From Meghimatium bilineatum (taxonomy: Eukaryota > Mollusca > Gastropoda > Stylommatophora > Philomycidae), in assembly GCA_034231615.1 (NCBI GenBank), contig CM067307.1, positions 1,022,001 through 1,086,000 on the forward strand: a stretch of DNA of 64,000 nucleotides. The letters run 5' to 3'. Shown in pieces: positions 55,210 through 64,000 of the stretch (its first letter is position 1; each line of letters starts with the position of its first letter). The notes under the pieces are model-generated. The model ran no database searches and had not been told where the DNA came from. It was given only the letters and a program-made list of their open reading frames with translations. A program made the position numbers and the translations under genes.

Positions 55210-55618
55210 TCTCAGCACGAGTGTGTGTGCGCGTGTGTGTGTGTGCGTGTGTGTGTGTTGAGAGGGGGAGAGGGAGCACTCTTGCTGGAATGAACACAAC
55301 ATAGATAGAACACAACAGAGATAGAACACAACAGAGATAGAACACAACAGAGATAGAACACAACAGAGATAGAACACAACAGAGATAGAACACAACAGAG
55401 ATAGAACACAACAGAGATAGAACACAACATAGATAGAACACAACAGAGATAGAACACAACAGAGCTAGAACACAACAGAGATAGAATACAACATAGATAG
55501 AACAAAACATAGATAGACCACAACATAGATAGAACACAACAGAGATAGAACACAACAGAGATAGAACACAACAGAGATAGAACACAACAGAGATATAACA
55601 CAACAGAGATAGAACAGA
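55210..55618. repeat. (GT)n-like tract and 16-bp minisatellite, about 21 copies
   Basis: 55217-55258: interrupted (gt)n. 55290-55618: unit agagatagaacacaac with agcta, atata and cataga variants. Confidence 0.96.
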
Positions 55619-55659
55619 CAATTATAAGAATCAATGCACATGTTCAAGCAGTATGAACG

Positions 55660-57210
55660 TTGCAAACAGTATCATTCTATTTTACGTATATTGCCTTTCC
55701 CCAAGGTGACAGATGCTTGGTCTTATCCACTTGAGTAGGTGTTGGAGCAACAGCTGTCGTTCCAAGGCCATATGTGTCACCTTGGTGTGCCTTCGAGTCC
55801 ATGCTTTTTCAATGTTATCCACCGTTTTGATTCTTGATTCTAAATTAGGAACAAGCTCCATATCTTTGCCACATGTTATTGATGACATTCCCATATATGC
55901 TCTGCTTGCCGCTCCGTCAGCCATCTAAAAATGTATAAGCTCAGTGTCCCAGTCAGTTGCTGATTACGCGTTCTTCTGATCTTTCCGGAGAGGGAGCACT
56001 TTCTGCCATCGTCTTCTAGTCCCTTCTATTTCTACCATTCTCTGAATATGTACATTGTCTCGTCCGATCTACTCCTTGTCTTCTCGTAGGATATCCATGA
56101 CTGATCTAATCAATTCAATCCTGTCTCTTCTTATCTCGGTGCCGTTGACCAAAGCGTTACCAGCAAACATATCGGCTCTTTCGTTTCTCCTGACCCCAGC
56201 ATGGCCTGGACAGTAGATCTGTGTAATACTCTGCGCGTTGTTGAGAGGAGTGAGCTATTCAGTTCTGATCATGCAATTTTCTATCTTGCGCAGCATACTT
56301 TCAGAGTCCGATAGAATCACTAAGTCTGTTGGTGGTTGCGTCACTAGCTAAGTGAGATCAGTTGTCACCGCTTCTATTTCCATTCTCATACCCGATGTTG
56401 TAGTCGGGTACGCAGCTGACTTCTCAGCTAATTTCTTGCCATTTTGATAGACGACGAAACCCCAACCACACCTGTTTGTTTCTTGTGTTACTGAGCCATC
56501 TGTGTAAATTATTGTATCGTGTGGCTTCGAGTCCTGCAGTATGAGTTCTTGGATCATTTCATTTGTTCTGTTGGCAGCCCAGTCACGGCACCTCTTCCCA
56601 TCTGTATCACAAATATTGTCAATAACTTTTTATCTTTGCCAAATGTCACCCATTCACAGCCATTTCCCACTTCCTCCAGCTCACAAACTCTGAGTAGGGT
56701 ATTTTCTGCTTCTGCCATCCAAGACCTTCCTGTCTTGATACACCTTCCTTCTGTGTTGTCTAGAGATTGGTGTAAGAGGTGATGATCATTATTGGCGACC
56801 TTGAAACATTCTTTAACATAAGATACTTTACGTCTTGTTTTGATGCTGGATAGGTTTAGGAGAAATCTTATGACCACGATAGGTGTATCTCCCGTGCATC
56901 CTAGGACAGCTCTCAAGACCTCGTTTTGAACTCTCTTCAGTCTATTCACATGTGTTTGCGACATTGTAAGTAAACCTAAACCATAGTTCAACTATGTACC
57001 ACTGTCTACATCATCTGAAAATGGGTTCACTTCGGCATCTCTGCAGATGCCATGATGTTGATTGCACTGACACACTTCCTAACTTTCTGAATGACAGTGT
57101 CCACATGTTTCCTGAAAGATAGACATCTTTCAAAAGTGACGCCTAGATATTTGTTGATGCTCATGCAGGTGGCTGCCGATACAACCGTGTTTTTGTTTTT
57201 TATTGGGGGG
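55660..57210 (-). pseudogene. RNase H-type LINE, 3' half
   Basis: The minus strand begins near 57200 with decayed pieces (NKYLGVTFE..., RKHVDTVIQKV). An open stretch follows at 56991-56554: NYGLGLLTMS, LKRVQNEVLRAVLGCTGDTP. From 56557 to 56348 comes an RNase H domain: IIYTDGSVTQETNRCGWGFV, then KKLAEKSAAY and GMRMEIEAV, with the Asp and Glu of the active site present. Decayed RNase H end at about 56330-56150. Final piece 55924-55685: MADGAASRAYMGMSSITCGK, ALERQLLLQHLLKW. The same type is at 20676-21530 and 7520-8215. Confidence 0.8.
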
Positions 57211-57389
57211 GGGGTCTACCTTTAGCTGTTATCCGTATACTGTTTTGTTATATTCTCTTATTGATATTTAGTTTGCGTACATTCTCATAATGTGAACTGA
57301 ATCATTTTACTTGCTGTCTCTCGATATGCTCAATATATAATACCATACCTGCCTTTTTCCTAGTTTCTTCATTTCCTATTTTATATAGT

Positions 57390-57510
57390 TTTGTTTACAT
57401 TTATTAAATGTACTTACTGCAGCTAAACTGAAATCCGGGATATAAAGCTAGGAGTAAGGTAATAATGTTTTATTATATTTGTGTCTGTCTGTGTGTGTGT
57501 GTGTGTGTGT
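57390..57510 (-). repeat. R3-like trace with (GT)n
   Basis: 57430-57470 read in reverse gives R3 tail-like text (ttattaccttactcc, atttcagtttagctgcag). A pure (gt)n run follows at 57489-57509, at the tgtgttat position of R3. Confidence 0.5.
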
Positions 57511-57654
57511 TATTATGAGTTTCCGTGGATTCATCATCATCAAATTCGTAATCCTTCAGGGTCGTAGAGGTGTCACTCTGGAAACATCACAACATTTTTC
57601 ACCATGTCTCTCTTTTATGAGTTCTTTGTGTAAACAAAACAAAGTTCGTTGCTG

Positions 57655-57992
57655 CAATATTTTCCTGTGAAGGAGTGCAGGGACTGCATGTTTTCCTGTG
57701 AAGGAGTGCAGGGACTGTATGTTTTCCTGTAAAGGAGTGCAGGGACTGCATGTTTTCCTGTAAAGGAGTGCAGGGACTGCATGTTTTCCTGTGAAGGAGT
57801 GCAGGGACTGCATGTTTTCCTGTAAAGGAGTGCAGGGACTGCATGTTTTCCTGTAAAGGAGTGCAGGGACTGCATGTTTTCCTGTGAAGGAGTGCAGGGA
57901 CTGTATGTTTTCCTGTGAAGGAGTGCAGGGACTGCATGTTTTCCTGTGAAGGAGTGCAGGGACTGCATGTTTTCCTGTGAAGGAGTGCAGTG
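57655..57992. repeat. Minisatellite, 31-bp unit, 11 copies
   Basis: Core tgttttcctgtgaaggagtg, then cagggactgca. Confidence 0.97.
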
Positions 57993-58364
57993 AGGTTTTC
58001 TATGGGCCGTAGGAATAAAGGCCAATTTGCCATAGCAGACGCCGTGACATGTACAGGAAGGATTTTGACTTTACCTCCGAAAGAAAAAATCCTGTTTGAA
58101 CAGTGGACTGAACCCGAGACCTTAAGGGTCTGAGAAGGCGTTATACACGACCACTTTCTTTGAATGTTCTTTGTATGAGAGTGGATAATTTTAATTCTGT
58201 TCAATTTTTGAATATTATCTATCAATAGTTTCTTCTGTTCTTCTTCTTTCACCCTTAACTGTTCTCTGCAAGATATATTTGGAAAGAGAATCGCGCCCCT
58301 AATCATGTGGCCAAACCGCACAACTTTTACAACTTGTCACCGCTACAATAAGATGTTCATGTAC

Positions 58365-58508
58365 TCCTTCATAAAACTTCATTGCCCCTATTCCTTAGCT
58401 TTGACTATTCCTTAGCTTTGACTATTCCTTAGCTTTGACTATTCCTTAGCTTTGACTATTCCTTAGCTTTGACTATTCCTAGCTTTGACTATTCCTAGCT
58501 TTGACTAT
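58365..58508. repeat. R3 tail followed by a 17-bp minisatellite
   Basis: aaaacttcattgcccctatt at 58373 matches the R3 tail. It runs straight into seven copies of ccttagctttgactatt (the last two one base shorter). Confidence 0.8.
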
Positions 58509-58706
58509 GAGTATCCATGGCAGTTTCTCTCAGCCACTTCATTTCACTTGTAACGATTTTACTTTGCTACCAGACTATGTTAAAGATCGTGTTTGACATT
58601 GGTAGCGGAGTGTTGTAGATAGTATCTGTAAAAAATTGTAGATATTATCTGCCGTAGTAACAGTAATCTATTTTTTTAATTGTCGTAAACTAAGAAATGT
58701 TCATAT

Positions 58707-58862
58707 GGTTAGGAGGGAGATTGAGAGAGGCGTATATGTGGATATTGTTAGGAAGGAGATTGAGAGAGGCGTATATGTGGATATTGTTAGGAAGGAGATT
58801 GAGAGAGGCTTATATGTGGATATTGTTAGGAAGGAGATTGAGAGAGGCTTATATGTGGATAT
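58707..58862. repeat. Minisatellite, 39-bp unit, four copies
   Basis: Core aggaaggagattgagagagg. Confidence 0.96.
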
Positions 58863-59159
58863 GAACATACTTGAGAACTGTTGAATATAACTAGAACATT
58901 TGTGTGGGAATTTACTTGCTGTGGATGGGTAGTTAATGGTTGAGGGCACTCTTCAATAATAATCTCTGAAGAAGAGTCAAGTGTAATTTAGTACGGGGAA
59001 AAATCCATTAATTTGCAACTATAACTATAACTATTGCAACTATAACTATTGCACCTATAACGTGATAATTAATGAAGAAGTTATAGCATGATAATTGATG
59101 GGACAGCCATTACGTGAAAATTGAGGGGGTATGTTCCCATAAACGTAGTCTAGTTATGA

Positions 59160-60530
59160 ACGGATGACTTAATGACATCCATATTTATAGTCTTGCTAAA
59201 GAAACCAGGGACCACCGAATGTGAAGAACACCGTACAATCAGCCTCATGAGCCAAATAACCAAAATACCTCTCAGAATCATCATGAAGAGAGTGAGAAAC
59301 AAAATAAAATCAGAAATAAGTCCAGGACAATGTGGCTTTATAGAAGGCAAAGGTACCAACAATGCTATTTATATATTGAGAACACTAATAGAGAGGTCTA
59401 CAGAGGTAAAAACAGATCTGTACCTCTGTTTTATAGACTACACAAAAGTATTTGATAAAGTTAAACATGGTAAAGTTATACACATACTAGAGAATTTCAA
59501 CATTGACAATAAGGATTTTAAAATACTCAAGAACGAGCACTGACAACAAACAGCAGCAATAAGAGTAGGAAATCAATTTGGCCCTTTTCAACAAATAAAA
59601 CAAGGAGACAGACAGGGATGCGTGCTTTCACCAGACCTGTTCTTTTTATAAGGTGCAAACATAATGCATACAATAGGCGATATCCCAGGAATATAAGTGG
59701 GGGCATAAATATTTTGAGATATACGGATCACACTATTCTGATTGCAAAAAGTGAGGAAGATCTTAACGATTTAATTAATGTAGTAGTCACAGAAAGTAAA
59801 GAGAAAGGCCTCTTCCTGAATATCAAGAAAACATAAGTAATGGTTATTTCAAAGAAAGAAAATACCACACCTTGCAAGATCAAAGTGAATGATATAGTAT
59901 TAAAACAGGTCCACCAATTCAAATATCTAGGTATAATGATTACAGCAGATGGAAGAAGTTCAACAGAAATAAGATGCAGAATAGGACAGGCAAAAACAAC
60001 ATTCAGAAAAATGAAATATATATTGTGTAATATGACCTTGTCATTAGAGGTGAGAAAGAGAGTTCTGCAGTGCTATATAACCCCTATACTAAGATATGGG
60101 TGTGAGTCTTGGACAATAAACAAACTGGAAAGTGGGAGATTGGAGGCAACAGAGATGTGGTTCTACAGAAGAATGCTGAGAATACCATGGACTGCCAGAA
60201 AAACTAATGTAGAGGTGTTAAAAGAGTCAAATGCGAAACGGACCTTAATCAATAATATAGAAAAAATAAATCTTCATTTTTTTGGCTACTTCATGAGACA
60301 GGGAGGTTTGGAGAACTTCATGAGACAGGGAGATTTTGAGAACTTAATCACAACAGGCAAGATTGAAGGCAACAAAGACAGAGTGCGACAACGTGAGAAA
60401 ATATTAGACAGTTTTACGACCTCGCACGGCTGTGAGTCAACAACGATCTTGATAAATAATGCTGGAGATAGAGAGCGGTGGGGAGCCATCATCACCTTCG
60501 CCAGCCGGCATGGCACCTGATGATTATGAA
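59160..60530 (+). pseudogene. RTE-like LINE, reverse transcriptase to 3' end, decayed
   Basis: Three consecutive plus-strand frames. 59172-59543: HRTISLMSQITKIPLRII, GQCGFIEGKGTNNAIYILRT, CFIDYTKVFDKVKHGKV. 59618-59836: the catalytic region reads LRYTDHTILIAKSEEDL, so the usual A/D-D-D box is mutated to TDH. 59840-60520: QFKYLGIMITADGRSSTEIR, YGCESWTINK, TEMWFYRRMLRIPWTARKTN, then NAGDRERWGAIITFASRHGT. A 24-bp tandem duplication (FMRQGGLEN then FMRQGDFEN) lies near 60290-60345. It ends in tgattatgaattatgaatca. Dead copy. Confidence 0.9.
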
Positions 60531-60534
60531 TTAT

Positions 60535-60790
60535 GAATCAGCCACACAGTATGAACTCATAAAGGTTGTTAACGTTTGATTTAGCCACACTGTATGCCCT
60601 TAGTGTTGTTAAGTTTCGCTTCAGCCACACTGTATACCCTTAAGTGTTAAGTTATGATTCAGTCACACTGTATATCCTTAAGTGTTAAGTTATGATTCAG
60701 TCACACTGTATACCCTTAAGTGTTAAATTATGATTCAGTCACACTGTATACTCTTAAGCGTTAAGTTATGATTCAGTCACACTGTATGTG
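60535..60790. repeat. Minisatellite, about 38-bp unit, six copies
   Basis: Core tatgattcagtcacactgta. It starts exactly at the LINE tail: its ttatgattcag is the last text of the LINE (ttatgaatcagcc). Confidence 0.93.
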
Positions 60791-60849
60791 CCCATAAACG
60801 TGGTCTATTTGTGATCCAGCTACACAGTCTATAGTCAACTGTCTATCTA

Positions 60850-61480
60850 CCAGGTGATGGTGTTGTCGTAGCTTCCACACTTGCCGTTGAGTGTTGGAGT
60901 TTGTGAAGGAGATGTAGTTTGTGTTCCAGAGCCAGGTGTGTTGCTCTGATTGAGGGGTAGTCCATGTTTATTATGGATGTTCTTGATGTCTATCCATCTT
61001 TTCCTGGTCATTCCTTGGCTCCGTATCCTGATTCCATCTTGCTATAAGCCCTTATGGGAAGTTGATCGTTCATCCTCATAAGATGTCCAAACCATTGTAT
61101 CTGTTGTTTCTCTATATATTCGATGTGTGATGTGATACCTATTTTCATCCTGATATTCTCTCTGCGCATTTTGTCGAGTCTGGAGGCTCAAATAGCCTTT
61201 ATTTTACATAGCATTTCGCAATTTCGATCTTTCTCTTATGTGTAGATGACAGTTGCCAAGTCTGGCATTGGTAGCATAGTGTTGGTATAAAGATGCTCTT
61301 AATCATTTGGTTTTTTTAAATTCCTTGTTGATTTTTCCGTGCAATAGCCACGATGACAGGCGGTATGTCACTGCATTTGTGTGTTGACATTTATTTATAT
61401 CTTTCTATCGAGTCATCCGTCTTCTGTGAAGATACTTCCTAAGTACTTGAACTCTTTGACATGTTCGTGTCTCTTCTTGG
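60850..61480 (-). pseudogene. LINE 3' fragment
   Basis: Minus strand: VKEFKYLGSIFTEDG near 61465, then RLDKMRRENIRMKIGITSHI, EYIEKQQIQWFGHLMRMNDQ and YSKMESGYGAKE. Stops are frequent. It is related to 28850-29065 and to the 3' part of 43000-44320. Confidence 0.78.
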
Positions 61481-61496
61481 ATGTTTACAGAGAGCA

Positions 61497-61690
61497 CAAG
61501 AATACACAGTATGTACACAGTATGTACACAATATGTACACAGTATGTACACGGTATGTACACAGTATGTACACGGTATGTACACAGTATGTACACAGTAT
61601 GTACACAGTATGTACAGTATGTACATAGTATGTACATAGTATGTACAGATTATGTACAGAGTATGTACACAGTATGTACACGGTATGTAA
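61497..61690. repeat. Minisatellite, 11-bp unit, about 17 copies
   Basis: Unit acacagtatgt with acacggtatgt, acatagtatgt and acagattatgt variants; abuts the LINE fragment. Confidence 0.96.
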
Positions 61691-61769
61691 GTATGAACAT
61701 AGTCTAGTTATAATTCAGTTACAAAGTTCCCATAAACTTCAGTTGTCAAGTGAAGAAACAGCCACATAG

Positions 61770-62265
61770 TATGCAGTTTTGCCCTAAGTACCCAGTTGTC
61801 TTAAGTACCCAGTTGTCTTATATTAAGTACCTAGTTGTCTTAAGTACCCAGTTGTCTTAAGTACCCAGTTGTCTTAAGTACCCAGTTGCCTTAAGTACCC
61901 AGTTTTCCTAGGTACCCAGTTGCGCTAAATACCTAGTTGCCTTAAGTACACAGTTGACTTAAGTACACACTTGTCCTGAGTACACAGTTGTTCTAAGTAA
62001 ACTGTTGTCCTAAGTACACAGTTGTCCTAAGTACACACTTGTCCTAAGTACACACTTGCCCTAAGTACACAGTTGTTCTAAGTACACAGTTTCCCTAAGT
62101 ACACACTTGCCCTAAGTACATACTTGCCCTAAGTACACAGTTGTTTCAAGTACACAGTTGTTCTAAGTACACAGTTGTGCCAAGTACACACTTGCCCTAA
62201 GTACACACTTGCCCTAAGTACATACTTGTCCTAAGTACACAGTTGTTCTAAGTACACAGTTTCTT
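61770..62265. repeat. 17-bp minisatellite, about 28 copies
   Basis: Unit acagttgtcctaagtac. Left units carry cccagttgtctt, right ones cacttgcccta. Confidence 0.95.
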
Positions 62266-62344
62266 AACCTAAGACTGACCAGAGATCACATGACTGGTGT
62301 CACCACCAGCCCGTGCATGATATCGACGATGACGTAATTCCTAA

Positions 62345-62862
62345 ATCCTACTAGGACACTGACGATAGCGCCCCTATCTGAGTGGTTACGTCGAACATCC
62401 TACCAGGACACTGACGATAGCGCCCCTATCTGAGTGGTTACATCGAACATCCTACCAGGACACTGACGATAGCGCCCCTATCTGAGTGGTTACGTCGAAC
62501 ATCCTACCAGGACACTGACGATAGCGCCCCTATCTGAGTGGTTACATCGAACATCCTACCAGGACACTGACGATAGCGCCCCTATCTGAGTGGTTACATC
62601 GAACATCCTACCAGGACACTGACGATAGCGCCCCTATCTGAGTGGTTACATCGAACATCCTACCAGGACACTGACGATAGCGCCCCTATCTGAGTGGTTA
62701 CATCGAACATCCTACCAGGACACTGACGATAGCGCCCCTATCTGAGTGGTTACATCGAACATCCTACCAGGACACTGACGATAGCGCCCCTATCTGAGTG
62801 GTTACGTCGAACATCCTACCAGGACACTGACGATAGCGCCCCTATCTGAGTGGTTACATCGA
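62345..62862. repeat. Minisatellite, 52-bp unit, ten copies
   Basis: Core ctgacgatagcgcccctatc, then tgagtggttacatcgaacat. GC-rich and nearly identical, differing mainly at acatcg/acgtcg. Confidence 0.98.
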
Positions 62863-62917
62863 ATATTCGTAACAAGTTACGACTGTGACGTGAACTGTAA
62901 TCTAGATACCTTTGTCA

Positions 62918-63866
62918 GCGACACAGCGGTGAAGTGAACTTTGTCAGCGTCACAGTGGTGAAGTGAACTTTGTCAGCGTCACAGTGGTGAAGTGAACTTT
63001 GTCAGCGACACAGCGGTGAAGTGAACTTTGTCAGCGACACAGTGGTGAAGTGAACTTTGTCAGCGACGCAGTGGTGAAGTGAACTTTGTCAGCGACGCAG
63101 CGGTGAAGTGAACTTTGTCAGCGACACAGCGGTGAAGTGAACTTTGTCAGCGACACAGCGGTGAAGTGAACTTTGTCAGCGTCACAGCGGTGAAGTGAAC
63201 TTTGTCAGCGACACAGTGGTGAAGTGAACTTTGTCAGCGACACAGCGGTGAAGTGAACTTTGTCAGCGACACAGTGGTGAAGTGAACTTTGTCAGCGACA
63301 CAGTGGTGAAGTGAACTTTGTCAGCGACACAGTGGTGAAGTGAACTTTGTCAGCGACACAGTGGTGAAGTGAACTTTGTCAGCGACACAGTGGTGAAGTG
63401 ACTTTGTCAGCGACACAGTGGTGAAGTGAACTTTGTCAGCGACACAGCGGTGAAGTGAACTTTGTCAGCGACACAGTGGTGAAGTGAACTTTGTCAGCGA
63501 CACAGCGGTGAAGTGAACTTTGTCAGCGACACAGTGGTGAAGTGAACTTTGTCAGCGACACAGCGGTGAAGTGAACTTTGTCAGCGACACAGCGGTGAAG
63601 TGAACTTTGTCAACGACACAGCGGTGAAGTGAACTTTGTCAACGACACAGCGGTGAAGTGAACTTTGTCAGCGACACAGCGGTGAAGTGAACTTTGTCAG
63701 CGACACAGCAGTGAAGTGAACTTTGTCAGCGACACAGCGGTGAAGTGAACTTTGTCAGCGACACAGCGGTGAAGTGAACTTTGTCAGCGACACAGCGGTG
63801 AAGTGAACTTTGTCAGCGACACAGCGGTGAAGTGAACTTTGTCAGCGACACAGCGGTGAAGTGAAT
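62918..63866. repeat. Minisatellite, 29-bp unit, about 33 copies
   Basis: Core gtgaactttgtcagcgacac, then agcggtgaa. One unit near 63398 lacks two bases; other variants are single substitutions. Confidence 0.98.
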
Positions 63867-64000
63867 TAGCAACGTGGTTATGAACTGCAGTGTTAAGACA
63901 CGAGTACATTAGTTATTCTGATGCAGTGACTCAGTAAATATAACAGATTTACTGTAATTGGGTAGAGCTTTGATTTTGCCGCCATTAATTATATAACAAG

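Overview
The window is a piece of a eukaryotic, probably invertebrate, nuclear genome. Evidence for this is a spliced gene with canonical GT-AG introns, many decayed non-LTR retrotransposons (LINEs), tRNA-like SINE sequence, and an extreme load of tandem repeats. The LINE types and minisatellite load would suit a lophotrochozoan such as a mollusc, but that is inference. I see no bacterial, organellar or viral gene organisation.

The one host gene I can reconstruct is on the minus strand and covers about two thirds of the window. It has six coding exons: 54079-54016, 40899-40826, 20003-19914, 17183-17105, 14508-14342 and 11544-11440. Together they give 579 nt, a complete 192-residue protein with its stop. 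It is a neuronal calcium sensor (NCS-1/frequenin-like) EF-hand protein with an N-myristoylation start (MGN), a disabled EF-hand 1 carrying Cys-Pro, and three usable EF-hands at residues 73-84, 109-120 and 157-168. Its introns measure about 13.1, 20.8, 2.7, 2.6 and 2.8 kb and are filled with repeats. All other long open frames are either LINE remnants or repeats whose period is a multiple of three.

Layout. 1-11.4 kb: downstream of the gene, with minisatellites (periods 21, 36, 24, about 30, 56/60, 28, 56 and 21 bp) and three LINE 3' fragments. 11.4-20 kb: exons 6 to 3 and their short introns, with arrays touching exons 6 and 5. 20-40.8 kb: intron 2, with LINE remnants (an RNase H type at 20.7-21.5 kb, an RTE-like copy at 29.9-31.5 kb with a nearly intact reverse transcriptase), a tRNA-like SINE, a 3-kb array of 39-bp units and a 34-bp array running up to exon 2. 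40.9-54 kb: intron 1, with three minus-strand LINE copies and a 1.75-kb array of 33-bp units. 54-64 kb: upstream of the coding start, with more LINE remnants and 16-, 31-, 38-, 52- and 29-bp arrays.

The most unusual signal is where the minisatellites sit. At three of the six coding exons the adjacent intronic array contains copies of the exon's own splice site: the exon 6 acceptor (65-bp period), the exon 2 donor (50-bp period) and the exon 5 acceptor (diverged units). Other arrays appear to have arisen inside LINE coding sequence and inside copies of a dispersed repeat, here called R3. Local tandem expansion of whatever sequence was present looks like a general process at this locus.

Positions of repeats and LINE edges were read by eye and may be off by some tens of bases. 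Exon boundaries were worked out base by base.
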